Positions 1 through 10,510 of a stretch of 64,000 bases of DNA are shown here, piece by piece. Source of the stretch: Stomoxys calcitrans. Taxonomy: Eukaryota; Arthropoda; Insecta; Diptera; Muscidae. The stretch is taken from assembly GCF_963082655.1 (NCBI RefSeq), contig NC_081552.1:93099582-93163581 (forward strand), given 5' to 3'. The position numbers were made by a program, and so were the translations under genes. Position 1 is the stretch's first letter; every line of letters begins with the position of its first letter. The notes under the pieces are model-generated. The model was given only the letters and a program-made list of their open reading frames with translations, was not told the origin of the DNA and ran no database searches.

Positions 1-103
1 TAAAATAATTAAACTAAAGGAACCTTAAAACTGATAAACCCCAATTGTAACAGTATGTTTAATACACTCGTTTACACTGCTCATCAAATCCGGATTTAAT
101 GGC

Positions 104-430
104 TCGATCATCTTTTTTCCCTTTATGAAATCAGCTGGCGAGAGCCTTGAATCCGTATTTAATGAGCAGTGTAAACGGAGTTTTGGTCTTAGCTATATTC
201 ACACATACCCAATTTTTGTTAAGCCACATTCGTATTCTTTCAAGCACCATATTTATATTAGACTCAAGACAATAGATCGAACCACTTTTAAAAAGAAACA
301 TGTGAACATCATCAGCATAGGGAACCATGTCACTTGCATTAATGTCAGAGCAAGAAACAATATCATTAGTATAAACATATATAATACAAACACTTCTCAT
401 ATTAGAAATCTCACCATTAAATGAAACACA
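104..430 (-). pseudogene. non-LTR retrotransposon reverse transcriptase fragment
   Basis: The minus strand from about 400 down to 131 is open for 89 residues and reads as the central palm of a non-LTR reverse transcriptase: an NDI segment, the catalytic box PYADDVHMF (usual form YADD), then an SxxxLESNINxxLxxIxxW helix and an NxAKTK motif. Only this part of the RT is present and no endonuclease or RNase H flanks it, so it is a relic. The adjoining 66-95 and 150-181 segments are imperfect inverted copies of each other, so the 3' side was rearranged. The clade cannot be assigned from so short a piece. Confidence 0.7.
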
Positions 431-844
431 TTACGTCCAGTCAGATACTAAAAAATTAGTCGGTATGCAAAGCATGATTCACTAATAGAAGCTTAGGTCA
501 CTTGCGAAAACATAAAGTGGATAGGTCCCATGAACATCATTAAGGATGTCAAATCTCCCGATTGAAAAAGTCATTAAATATGAGAAAAGGTTGACATACT
601 CAATGCAAAGTACTGCCAAAAATTAAAAAAAAAATTATGCCAGCTGATCGCTTGGCTTAATCTTATTCAGTGAATTCTGCAAGCAGAGGAAGAAAATTAA
701 AATTTGGTGCTTAACTTGTCTACAAGTTTCAATTGGTCTACTCTATCAAAATCGATAACAATTTTTTTCTAAAATCACAGGGTGACATAAAGTGACAAAA
801 ACCCAGCATGCGGCTGTCGTCAGAAAATTGAGCAGTAAATTAAC
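431..844. other. unassigned non-coding sequence
   Basis: No open frame with recognisable content, no RNA gene and no clear repeat were seen. Composition is AT-rich. Confidence 0.4.
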
Positions 845-1250
845 TACTTCCAGTCTGGAGGGCAGTAACGGATTTCGTACGAAAAACTGAATATGCCCTG
901 AGAATGGGGATGTCATTACCTTCACAGTTTATTGTTAAACAAACCTTTCAGATTTCAGTTTCAAACTGAAGGGCAGGACACAGAATCCAGTCTGGAGTCC
1001 AAAAATGAACTGCCTTTACCAAACGAAATTGGAGGTCATTACCTTAATTTTGGTATATCGCACGTATCCCAGAACTGTTTTTTGTTGAACAAACCTTCAA
1101 GATTTCCATTTTAAACTGGAGAGCAGGACATAAAATCTGGAAGTCCAGATTCTGGAGTCCATAAATGGACTTCGAACAAAAAAATGCGCACACCAAATGA
1201 AAGTGGATGTCACAACCTTTATTTTGGTATATCGCACGTATCCCAGGTTA
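845..1250. repeat. degenerate tandem repeat, about 2.5 units
   Basis: Blocks recur in the same order: GTCATTACCTT or GTCACAACCTT, then GGTATATCGCACGTATCCCA, a TTGTTGAACAAACCTT(C) block, a GGGCAGGACA or GAGCAGGACA block, TCTGGAGTCC and ACCAAATGA or ACCAAACGA. Unit starts near 910, 1033 and 1209 give unequal spacings (about 123 and 176 bp), so the units are indel-ridden. No coding function is apparent. Confidence 0.6.
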
Positions 1251-2627
1251 TAGGTGTTATAATAGAATTAAACAAAATTAGAAATGTTATATGTACTATT
1301 AAGGCTTGGAAATATGTGAACGTATTTTCTATATTAAATGAACCACTTAAATCGATGAATTTAAGTCATCCACCTTTTTGGAGAAAAATCGTGAAAAATT
1401 TCAAGACCTAATTATTGATTGAAAAAAGCTCTTCATAATAAAATAATGCATTTTTTGTTCATCAAAGAATGTGTTTTGACTTTTTTACATATACAAATTG
1501 TAGGAATTGTTATAGAAAAAGGGAGTTAGAACAGATGTGATGGGTTTTTAAACGACCAAGGAATTTTCCGAACGTACATAGAAAATAATTAAAATCGGTT
1601 TCAATCACGAAATAATTGATTGATTTGATGTTTAATTGATCCATTTAAGTAATGATAGAAATTTTTTGAAAATTCCAATTAATTTCTATAATTGGTACAC
1701 AGATGTGTACCTGGAACTTGAACTAGGGTGGCGTTGTTTGGGCAAAGGTCCGTGGCCACCCGTATAAATAAATATCCCCGCGGGAGTTCTCCAAAAAATT
1801 TCGTCTGCCATGTTATTGCTATAGATCTGTCGAAATTTGGGACGTACGGGTCATTGAATTTTCCTTCACTTTATATTGTAGGGGACAAAATAGCCTTTAA
1901 TTGAATTTAGTTGACCACCATACTTGAAAATTGTTTAAGATTTGAATAAAAAAATGAATGAACCAATTAATTTTTTAATTGAAAATTAAAAAATTTTTAA
2001 TCACGAATATGTTCGAAAAATTTTTCGGATTAAAAAATTAATTGATTCAATTAATTAATCACGACTGTAATTGAACAAAAAAATTATTAGTCAATTAAAA
2101 ATTTGCTTGAATCAATAAATTTTTTAATTCAAAATGATTTTATTTTCCATAAAATTTTTAATTGAAAATTTGTTTGTGATTTTTTTTGTGTAGTTGCACC
2201 GGTAAGGCGATATTGCCATTTTTCATTAAAAAAACCAAAATTGGGATTCACGTAATCAAATCCATTTGGGTTTCCTTTAATTCATTTAAACCTAACTGGA
2301 TTTGCATACCGTACAAAAACCCAACGCAATCACCATTCAGGTTCACGTACGTTTATTTAAACGCAAATACTCTTCTGTATAGGGTTCATTTGAATGTAGA
2401 GAAAATCCAAATTGGGGTTCCTTTGTTAGATTTCATTTCATTTATTTCAACATATGCAATTCAAATAATTTTCTATTTTATCGAACCGACATCGTTAATT
2501 AACGAAAAAATCGGTTGAATTAATGATTAGGTTATTTTGTACTCAAAGGCTACCGATTTTAAATGTCGGTAAAAGTTAACGGCGAATATAGATAACAAGA
2601 AGAAATCTCGGTGTAAGTAAGTACAAT
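1251..2627. other. AT-rich intergenic stretch
   Basis: From about 1610 to 2170 the sequence repeatedly uses TTAATTGA, AATTAATT and TTTTTAATTG, giving many short overlapping palindromes. This looks like simple AT-rich sequence or an eroded MITE. No gene was seen. 2186-2518 is open for 110 codons but has no recognisable domain. Confidence 0.4.
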
Positions 2628-2853
2628 CACCTCTATTATGTATGTCGTAGTCACAACGAATTCCTGTCGTTTATTGTGAATGGTATTACATATGTCGTTT
2701 TTCGCCTGAAATGCGACTATGTTTAAAATCTATTACATTTTTTGGTATTATGTATGCCGTTTTTTAACGAGAAATTCGACAGAAACAGTCGTAGAGAATT
2801 TTTCAAGTGACAAGATTAAAAATTACAAAAACTGAATAAAAATAATTAGAAAA

Positions 2854-3705
2854 ATGAATAACAGCAAAACGTAAGTCTTAGTATCAAACATTTGTGCATT
2901 GTTTACCTAAAATTATTCAATTATACATATTTAAAGGATAAAGAAAACGACACCAAAACAATTTGAAGCTCTTGTGGATTTTATGTGTCAAAACCCAAAT
3001 ATAGCTAAAGGATACCATAAAAACACAGACAAGTTGTCCATTAAAGAGCAGTGGAATAATTTGCAAAGGAAGCTGAATAGTTTAGGTCCTCCCACACGTG
3101 AGGCTGAAGGTTGGATGAAGGTATGGGCAGATATGAAGAGCAGCGTTAAGAAGAAAATCGTGCACAATAAGATGGAAAGCCGTGCAACTGGTGGAGGCAT
3201 TTTCAACCAGAAGTTGTTGACACCTTTGGAGGAGGCAGTAGCAGGACTACTGCAAATCAATTCTATTGTAAGTCCAGAATGCCCATCCATCGGTGTTCAA
3301 AGCTCGCCGGTAAACCTGATTCAAGAAATTTTGGAGGACGAAGTTGATGGACACGTCAGCGAGGACAATGTAGAAGTGGATATCCAACCCAATACTTCCA
3401 CTCGAAAAAGGAAGCAACGAACTGTGGACAAAAATGTACTTCTGGATCAACAGCTTAAAATTCAGACAAGTTTATATGAAGAAGTAAAAAAGAGTTTGTC
3501 GGAAATCGAGAGGTATAGTCGCAAAAATTATAAAGTTCAAGAAGAACGATTAAAAATGGAAAAGGAAAAACTTAGGCTATACAAAGAACAAATTAGAAAT
3601 AAAGAAAACTATAGGACCAACATGTTGAAATTGAGAACGGAAGAAATAACCCTCAAACAACAAAAAATTGAGATAGAAAAAGCCAGAATTCAAGAATTCT
3701 TATGA
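2854..3705 (+). CDS. Harbinger-encoded Myb/SANT-like DNA-binding protein
   Basis: Two exons, 2854-2870 and 2937-3705, joined across a 66-bp intron (donor GTAAGT, acceptor TTTAAAG), give 261 residues. The start at 2854 is preferred over the internal ATG at 2974 because it restores the first helix of the DNA-binding fold (residues about 7-25). Residues about 7-110 match the zeste-like / Myb-SANT family found in insect Harbinger elements: FxxLVDFM, NPxIAKG, WNNLQRKLNSLGPP, WMKVWADMK and ATGGG. Residues about 165-255 are Lys/Glu-rich and predicted coiled coil, a likely contact surface for the nuclease. A polyadenylation signal AATAAA lies at 3809-3814, only 10 bp from the stop codon of the convergent nuclease gene, so the two 3' ends overlap. 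Function by family: binds subterminal transposon DNA and brings the nuclease to it. Confidence 0.85.
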
Positions 3706-3824
3706 TTTGTGTGTTTTTATGCATAGTGCCATTTTTTATTTTGCTGTTAAGTTCCTAATTGCCATGGGTATAGGATACCTTTTGTGTTATTTTTTATATT
3801 TTGTGTTCAATAAAACTAATTTTT

Positions 3825-5065
3825 TTATACATTCATTGTGTTCATGATATTTAATCTTATACTTGTTGCTGTCATGTCGCCATCATTTTCATTATAATCT
3901 TCATCTGAATTTTGATTTTCTAAAGGGATTTCAAATTCACTATGATCGAGTTTATAGTGGATGCATATATTATGTAAAGCTGCACAAACTGCGGTAATCT
4001 TCGCGGCCATTTCTGGAGAATAATGCAACTGTCTCGCACCAAGCAGGCAGCGGAATCTATTTTTTGCAACACCAATTGTTCTTTCCACAATATTTCTTGC
4101 TTTTGAATGTACTGTGTTAAATCGAGACTCAGCACTGCCTTCTTCTGCTGCCCTAAAGGGGGTGATTAAATATGGTTCTAGTGGATATCCTGCATCACCT
4201 GTAGATATATAGATAAATAAGTTTGTTTTTATCCTTGTCATTCCATCATACCTAAAAGCCATGTGTTTCTTTTTCCGTTATTATATCGTTCTGCAAGATA
4301 TGCTTTAAGATCACTAACATTCCATACCAACGAATCGTGTGCTGAACCTGGATGGCTTGGTGAAATATAACGTATTCTTAGTTTATGATCACAGACCTGT
4401 AATTTTGCATTATAAAATTCTGTGAATAGCATATTAATCAGTTACTCACCACCATCACAATTAAGCTATAAAATCCCTTTCTATTATAGTATTTCCAACG
4501 TTCTGATAGAGTTGGAACCAAAATCTTTATATGGGTGCCATCAATACAGCCAATTACGCCCGGAAACCTCGTTTGGCCATAGAAATGTTCCTTTATTTCC
4601 ATCTTTTCCCTTTCGCTCATTTTGAATGTAATCCATTTGGAGCAAAGTTCGCTATACATCACATCTATGCACTCGTGAAAGACACAACTCATTGTGGGTT
4701 GTGCCAGGCCCACGTTGAAATCGTTTCCTGCTCCTTTTTGGTAGCTACCTTCCGCGAGTATTCTTAGTGTTGCTGCCAGCCGCAAAGTTTTAGGCACACA
4801 TGTTGATCTGGAGGGATCACGAAGTTTTTGTGAAATTGTCCTTAGAACGTACCGAAAAGACGCTTTGTTCAGTCTAAAATTGCTTACAAATCTGCAAAAA
4901 AATATTGATAATTTGGGAGAAACGTGAAAGGAAACATACTTACTTTGAACTTGGAAGGGAAAATATGTTTGACTGAATTCTTATCTGCCTGCGATAACAA
5001 ATAAGATTATAAGCATTGGTTTCGTCTTCTTCGTCAGAAGATGAAAAATTTGCAACACTTAGCAT
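3825..5065 (-). CDS. Harbinger DDE transposase (HARBI1-like nuclease)
   Basis: Four exons on the minus strand, 5065-4944, 4891-4450, 4396-4252 and 4198-3825, with introns of about 52-53 bp, all GT...AG (donors GTAAGT, GTGAGT, GTATGA). They join to 360 residues, close to the roughly 350 usual for HARBI1. The RNase-H-like catalytic triad is intact: D158 in GCIDGTH, D238 in GDAGYPLEPYLITPF and E275 in NIVERTIG, with the HPGSAHDS motif between the two aspartates. The N-terminal part has the usual helical region (residues about 50-130). The short exons explain why the frame looks broken into four pieces on simple inspection; they are introns, not frameshifts. It would cut at the element's inverted repeats in the nucleus together with the Myb-like partner. 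Confidence 0.9.
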
Positions 5066-5371
5066 TTTTATTTTACTTTTTTACTTTTTATTACGAAACG
5101 TTTAAAAAGCCGGCAATTGTAACTCAAATATTTTCAATCAGCTGATGTTTTTATCACTGGGTAGTTCAGAATTTATTAAAATATGTAGGATACGTCTATT
5201 ACAAAAACACTCACGTCATTTTTTTTACATAATACCAACGAAATGTAAATTCGAGTTCGACTACGACTACGACTGCTCTCGAAATTCGACTACGACATAC
5301 ATAATAAGGGTGAATATTTTAACGCTACGGGAACATCACACAAATTTTCAGCGATAGTTATCCCCTCCTAA

Positions 5372-5704
5372 TGCTGAGTATTCTGCTCAGTATTTCGAGC
5401 GGAATGCTGTCAAACTCCATATAAAAAAAACGTCGGCGAAACGTTGGCTGAAAATCGGCGGAAAAGTAGTATATGTGACAACACATGAAACATCATCAAC
5501 ATTTTAGTTTGTTTTATTGGTTTCAATGGTTCGTTTTTCTTTATATATTTGAGGAAAATTATATAAAAAAGAGAAAACAATAAGTGCAGATAAAGAAACG
5601 TATTTTGGTATGGGTACAAAAACATTTGATTGCCGTCAAATTCCGCTCCCGAAACAATTAAAAATTCCTGCGTCTATTCCGAAAGCAGAATAGAATACCA
5701 ACCC
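5372..5704. mobile_element. Tourist-like MITE, copy 1
   Basis: A 333-bp non-coding unit shared with 8626-8977: GAGTATTC start, GGAATGCTGTCAAACTCCAT, AAGTAGTA, TTTTATTGGTT, AAGTGCAGATAAA and the end CCGAAAGCAGAATAGA. The ends are imperfect inverted repeats (TGCTGAGTATTC against GGGTTGGTATTC in reverse complement). TAA flanks both sides (5369-5371, 5705-5707). A 3-bp TWA-type duplication suggests a Harbinger-superfamily MITE, but its ends differ from those of the autonomous element next door, so another transposase would be needed. Confidence 0.6.
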
Positions 5705-5743
5705 TAATGTTGGTGACATTTGTGAGGTACAGTGCCAGTAGCA

Positions 5744-5786
5744 GTATATAAGATTCGGCCAAACTTAACACGTTTACTTGTTTCCC
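5744..5786 (+). repeat. 3' tail of the modular muscoid repeat
   Basis: Reads GTATATAAGATTCGGCCAAAC and ends TTTACTTGTTT, matching the 3' terminus of the long copy at 12366-13720. The rest of the element is missing. Confidence 0.6.
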
Positions 5787-6289
5787 CTAAAAAAAAGAAT
5801 TTTTAAAATTATTAAAATATTATCGGTTGGACTTAACGACTACTATTTTTTGGCTGTTAACTTACGGATAATTTTCGGTAGTTACCGAAAGATCATACCG
5901 GCAAATTTCGGTAAAATCTGAATTGCTTAGAAAGGGAAGTTACCATTCCATCTCGTCACACATCTCTCTTACAGAAACGGAAGGAGGAAAATAATTTGAT
6001 AAAAAGCACAGATTCATGCACAAATTGATTGCTTCAACAATGAAAACGTCACAGTCCGTGTCATATCTGACCTTCGAAAATCTAATGAACTTTTTAGGAC
6101 CAATGGCCCAGCCTCCATAGCCCTCCGGTCAATATTTCTGAACAATAATAACATTTATTAGTTTATTGGCATTATCTTTGCCTCTTTATGCCTTTGATTT
6201 TCTCAACAAAATAAAGCCTATTCTTCCTTTATATTTCCCGCCTCTGAGGTATCAACCAATACATTAATCTCACCTGTGAGCTCTGCCGT
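5787..6289. other. unassigned intergenic sequence
   Basis: No gene recognised. 5821-5935 contains several CGGTA/TACCG pairs (TTCGGTAGTTACCGAA palindrome). Confidence 0.35.
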
Positions 6290-6834
6290 GTAACGAACAA
6301 AGTGATCATTAACCCTCCTTTTATGGTCCATTACATCGTTCTCTCTCTCTGACACGGGACATTTTCATCACAGAATTCCTCACAGCACACTCATCGTTGT
6401 TCATAGTTGAAGATTCTTCATCCATTCTGACAACATGACTTAACCAACGTAAAACTTATTTTGATGCATTTAACTATGCTATCGTCGTCATACAGCTCGT
6501 GGTTCATACGACGCCAATATTCTCAATTAACGCAAACTGGTCCATATATTTTACGAAGGATTTTTCTCTCAAACATTTGAAGTACTGACTCATCTGCTTT
6601 AGCAAGTACCCATGTTTCGGCTCCATGTAACAGCACGGGTAGTATAAGTGTCTTGTATAGTGTACCTTTTGTCTGTCGTGAGGTGGCTTTGCTCCTCATC
6701 GCTTGCTCAGTCCAAAACAGCATCAGTTAGCCAATATTATCCTTCGTTTTATTTCAAAACTGGTGCCGTTTGTTTCGGTATAGATAAAGTTGCTGAGTAT
6801 CTCAAAGTTGTAGTTTCCAACTTTGTCAATTTTT
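6290..6834 (-). pseudogene. non-LTR retrotransposon RT C-terminal remnant (RTE-like)
   Basis: Minus strand. An open stretch from 6723 to 6523 reads LYKTLILPVLLHGAETW, then ADESVLQMFERKILRKIYGP, the conserved thumb and post-RT region of RTE-type non-LTR retrotransposons. Further downstream (6480-6400) another frame gives LRWLSHVVRMDEE, the expected following motif, and upstream (about 6790-6740) a third frame gives EIKRRIILAN. The order is right but frames change and stops intervene, so this is a decayed copy. Confidence 0.7.
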
Positions 6835-7300
6835 TATACCCTCCACCATAGGATGGGGGTATACTAATTCCTTCATTCTGTTTGTAACACCTCGAAATAT
6901 GCGTCTGAGACCCCATAAAGTATATATATTCTTGATCGTCATGTCATTTTAAGTCGATCTAGTAATGTCCGTCTGTCTGTCGAAAGCACGCTAACTTTCG
7001 AAGGAGTAAAGCTAGCCGCTTGAAATTTTGCACAAATACTTTTTATTAGTGCAGGTCGGTTGGGATTGTAAATGGGCCAAAGCGGTTCATGTTTTGATAT
7101 AGCTGCCAATTAAAACGATCTTGGGTCGTGACTTCTTGAGCCTCTAGAGGGCGCAACTCTTGTCCGATTTAACTGAAACGTAGTGTTTTGGTATCTTTTC
7201 CAATAACTGTGTTAAGTATGATTCAAATCGGTTCATAATCTGGTATAGCTGTCATATAAACCGATCTTGAATCTGACCGCCGTACTTATCGGACGTTAAC
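6835..7300 (+). repeat. modular muscoid repeat, 5' part
   Basis: Starts TATACCCTCCACCATAGGAT and carries the blocks CTTGATCGTC, CCGTCTGTCTGTCGAAAGCA, GATATAGCTGCCA and CTTGAGCCTCTAGAGGGCGC in the same order as 12366-13720. Only about two core units are kept and the 3' tail is absent. Non-coding. Confidence 0.75.
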
Positions 7301-7309
7301 TTTTTATTG

Positions 7310-8625
7310 CGCTAATATTTTCTTTAATTTGTACTACGAATCTCCAGGCATCCAAGTGCATAAGTTTGCAGCTAAGATGCCAGGATCCGTCCTCCCCGAC
7401 ATGGATTGTGATGTCGTGGAAGTAGTTGTAACATCCTCAAAAGTGCAACAGTCAAAGCCAACAGTTCAACCAACAACAACAAACGATCGCAAAAGACAAA
7501 GCCTGGATGCCTCCTTTTTACCTCAAAATGTGGATATTTCGGATCTGTCCAGACGTCTGACAAATCATACTCCAAACAGCCGAAACAAATTTGCTATTCT
7601 TTTTAGATGTAATGTGTGACCTAGAAATCAAATCTGCACAAACAAACGGGCAAGTGCTCAAGATGCAGGCAAAAGCTCCGTGCCAGACAAAAGATATTGG
7701 TGTCCACCGACATTTTTGAACAACGTGAACATTAAAAAGCAGGTGGATTACCTGTGTTTAAAAATTCCTGACTCGTCTTTAAAGTCTAAAAACATAAGCA
7801 AGAACAAAAGCAAGCCTTTCTTTGCTGATGTTCAAACTCATGCAACAATGATGGCTTTAGTTCGAGCCAAGGCGGAATTAAAAAAGGTGATCTCCCGCGA
7901 GCAGCTGTTAACAGGCGGCCAGGTTTGACGGTATTAAGATGTCCGATTTTGTTTGCATTCTCTTTTTTGTCATCTTCTTTCTCGCATATTCTCTGCTCAT
8001 GTGCGCACACGTATAAACAGACACACACACATATCTTTGTGTGTGGATTCCATTCAAATTCCGAACTCGAACAAATTGAGAAGGAACTGGACAATCTAGT
8101 CCCAGACACCATTGCAACTATAACAAAGTTTAAAACTCCCGCATCGATCAAGAAGAATATAGAAACTGGCCTGTTTCTAGTTTCTTTACTTCCTAGAAAG
8201 AAAGAGACAGGTCATCCAGCCCAAGTTACAAAAAAATATAGCAGCTCGTCGTGAGAGAATAAATAATGCCGTTAAAACAAACACCATCGCTCTAAACAAC
8301 GTAAGTAGAGCAATTAACATGTCTACATTTACCCGTGGGAAATCTTATGCCAAGCTTTTTTATCCGAATCATCAACAAAATAAGTCATCAATAATTGAAC
8401 AATTCTTAAAACTTGCCAATTTCTTCTTTGAGCCTGAGGAGCTCTCCATAGAAGAGGAGATAAATATATTTCTTATGGAATATCAAAAAATCCCAAGGGC
8501 TGAAGCAAAAGCTGAATTTTTGCGTCTGCTTAAAAAGGATAAGTCAAATGATCCATAGATATTTAAATAGTTTAACATTCAATGTGAGGTCTCTTGTGGA
8601 CTGAAGCAGACATGGTGAGCAGATA
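7310..8625 (+). pseudogene. non-LTR retrotransposon ORF1 and start of endonuclease, broken
   Basis: Three partly open plus-strand pieces look like one non-LTR ORF1: 7329-7619, 7680-7868 (with the DKRYWCPPTFLNN segment) and, after an interrupting repeat, about 8050-8254 (ELEQIEKELDNLVPDTIA) and 8319-8558. The last ends in FFEPEELSIEEEINIFLMEY and AEFLRLLKK, a C-terminal motif I associate with ORF1 of jockey- or LOA-like elements. Directly after its stop another frame reads LNSLTFNVRSLVD, the beginning of an endonuclease, cut by a MITE at 8626. Stops and frame changes make it non-functional. The clade is an inference. Confidence 0.55.
7868..8050 (+). repeat. short dispersed repeat (about 180 bp) inside the ORF1 relic
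   Basis: AAGGCGGAATTAAAAAAGGT, AGCAGCTGTTAACAG, CCAGGTTTGACGGTATTAAG, ATCTTCTTTCTCGCATATTC and a CACACAC / TGTGTGTGG end. The same unit lies in inverse orientation at 14037-14763, where it carries a further insertion. Non-coding. Target duplication not determined. Confidence 0.6.
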
Positions 8626-8977
8626 AGCTGAGTATTCAGTTCAGCTTTTTAGGCGGAATGCTGTCAAACTCCATATAAAAGAAATGTCGGCGAAAAGCTG
8701 GAGGAAAATAGGTGAAAAAGTAGTAATCTGTTCATAGTGGGAAAAATGGCAAAAAGAAATTTTGTGGCATGTCGGCATCATTTTTGTTTTATTGGTTACA
8801 ATGGTTCGTTTTTTTTTTGGTTATTTTATTTATTTCCGAAAAAAAATAATACCATAAGTGCAGATAAAAAACATCTTTTGGTATGAAAATAAAAACAAAA
8901 CATAACTGTCAAATTCCGCTCACGGAACAATTTAAGATTTCCGCGACTATTCCGAAAGCAGAATAGAGTACCAACCC
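8626..8977. mobile_element. Tourist-like MITE, copy 2
   Basis: A 352-bp copy of the unit at 5372-5704, flanked by ATA on both sides (8623-8625, 8978-8980). It sits within a non-LTR endonuclease frame: reading continues from before the element (NVRSLVD) to after it (about 8981 onward), so the host relic dates the insertion as later than the non-LTR insertion. Confidence 0.6.
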
Positions 8978-9530
8978 ATACAGAAATTTAAAGTTCTCTG
9001 ATTACAACTTTATTTACGACAGCTCGTCCCTTGGCGTAGATTATAATAAAAAACAATATAAACTATTGTTATTAAACGATTTAGGGTTCAATTCTTGTTT
9101 TGTACAATTAGATATGGTATCTAATGGTACAAGGAAAAAAATCTTAGTTGGGTAATTATATATACCGTGCAGCTATATGACCCAAAGTTTTCAGACGGAT
9201 GTAACAAGCTTTTGGATTTAATTGGTGTTTTTGATGGCTTTGTCATTGGTGGGGATTTAAATGCTAAAAGCCATTCCTGGGGCAATTTATCGGAAAATTC
9301 ATATGGTAATATACTTAAACAGTGGCTTCTGGACCATGGTGTAGATGTTACAAGACTTTGCGACTACTCTTTCTTATTCAAATGGATCTTCCTTTCTAGA
9401 CCATTACCTAATATATCCGAACCTCCTAGATGAAGTAAAGAGCTATTATTCTGTTGAAAGCTTCTCGGTTCATTTCCCAATAAAACTAGAATTGAAATTA
9501 AATCATACGGAGTTAATAACGAAATCTTGA
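8978..9530 (+). pseudogene. non-LTR apurinic-like endonuclease domain fragment
   Basis: Plus strand. The frame from 9167 to 9433 reads GFVIGGDLNAKSHSWGN, the GDxNAxxxxWG catalytic and metal-binding motif of apurinic-like endonucleases, followed by GNILKQWLLDHG. The next frame (9345-9530) gives the SFLDHYLI and SVHFPIKLEL motifs, where the usual SDHxPI is degenerate. Upstream, 8990-9160 reads FIYDSSSLGVDYNKKQYKLL in another frame. It continues the ORF1/endonuclease relic at 7310-8625 after the MITE. Two frameshifts and no adjacent RT show it is dead. Confidence 0.7.
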
Positions 9531-9589
9531 AATCAATCAATAAATTGATGAAATCATCTGCGAGTTCAACAACACCCTGTCAATAATTC

Positions 9590-10215
9590 ACGAAGCACAT
9601 TCGTAGAAAATAATTTTGAATTTATATTAAATAAATTTGAAATTTATAATAAATAAATTTGAATAAATAGTTTTGAATTTTAATAAATTTTTCTTTCACA
9701 ACATGCAACTCAATAAATCTGTACTAAATTATAAGGATTGTGAAAGAATGTGTTGGGTTTTTGGTCTTGCAGTTACAACAACAATATTTTGAAAAAAGTG
9801 GAAGATGCTGACAAAGGCTTTTGGAAAGTAATGTTTATTTAACTTATAACTGTGAAAATACTACAAAATCTAATTATTTTTACAAATTAATTCTGCATTT
9901 GTCTCTTCTTAAATTGTTTTGTGTTTCATTATATATTAATTACGAAGGGGTGGGTTTTAATTGAATTTACAAAAACATACATGAATTTCAGTACGACCCA
10001 TACAATCACATTTGTGTGTACACATGCTCGTAAGCAGCTGATAAATTGTTTGATGCCATATTTTTTTATGTGTAAATGGCAAATTTTGGCCAAAGAAACC
10101 AAAGACATTCAACCTTGTCAAATCACCGAAAGAACGATTTTCGGAAATTTTTCCGTAAAAAAGAACGTAGTACCAGCCTTAAAATACCAAAGGCAAAAAG
10201 AAATTAAAAAAATTT
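9590..10215 (+). repeat. dispersed repeat family X, diverged copy
   Basis: Shares with 15060-15400 the blocks TTTTGGTCTTGC, TTACAACAACA, TTTTGGAAAGT, ATACTACAAAATCTAATTAT, GTTTTGTGTTTCAT and CGAAGGGGTGGGTT. It shares with 33017-33180 and 37197-37360 the later blocks AAGCAGCTGATAAATTG, TTTTGGCCAAAGAAA, AAAGAACGATTT and GTACCAGCCTT. The family is thus longer than any single copy here. Coding potential was not recognised; it may be the 3' region of an old retroelement. Confidence 0.55.
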
Positions 10216-10269
10216 TCCATCGAGAGGGTAATAGGCAAAGTCCGAATACAAAATACTGTCCAAACAAAT

Positions 10270-10510
10270 ACAACTGTACAGTTTTTTACAAACCGTCAGT
10301 TTGTAGTTCAAATCCAAGACATCTACTCATCATCAGGTGTGGTTCATAGTGGTGTACCCCAGGGCAGCGTGTTAGCACCATTTTTATTAAATTTGCTTTT
10401 CTATGATTTTTCGCACACTCAACAGCATTCCCAGGCTCTTTTCTACGCTGACGACTGCAGGCTATTGTCACCATTAATCTCCTACTCAGTCATTACATAC
10501 GCCAAAAATC
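10270..10510 (+). pseudogene. non-LTR reverse transcriptase palm fragment
   Basis: Reading through the plus strand gives SGVVHSGVPQGSVLAPFLLN, then LFYDF and ALFYADDCRLL. These are RT motifs 3-5 with the catalytic YADD, as in jockey-like non-LTR elements. Neither the fingers nor the thumb is present, so this is a truncated relic. Confidence 0.65.

Larger units (their letters stand above)
2628..5312. mobile_element. complete PIF/Harbinger DNA transposon (2,685 bp)
   Basis: Both ends carry a terminal inverted repeat. The left end reads CACCTCTATTATGTATGTCG and the reverse complement of the right end reads CACCCTTATTATGTATGTCG; the first 25 positions match at 23. Each end is flanked by AAT (2625-2627 and 5313-5315), the 3-bp target duplication expected of PIF/Harbinger. 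Inside are exactly the two genes this superfamily carries, arranged tail to tail: a plus-strand Myb/SANT-like DNA-binding protein and a minus-strand DDE nuclease of HARBI1 type. In known Harbinger systems both proteins are needed for transposition. Both frames are uninterrupted after removal of short introns, so the copy may be autonomous. Activity itself cannot be judged from sequence. Confidence 0.9.

Noticed and set aside
4438..4797. Harbinger nuclease read as a broken pseudogene in several frames
   Set aside because: Breaks coincide with 52-53 bp GT-AG introns; removal restores one frame with all catalytic residues.
7329..8558. Host gene with several exons
   Set aside because: The C-terminal EEINIFLMEY/EFLRLLKK block and the following endonuclease match a non-LTR retrotransposon; interruptions are repeat insertions, not introns.
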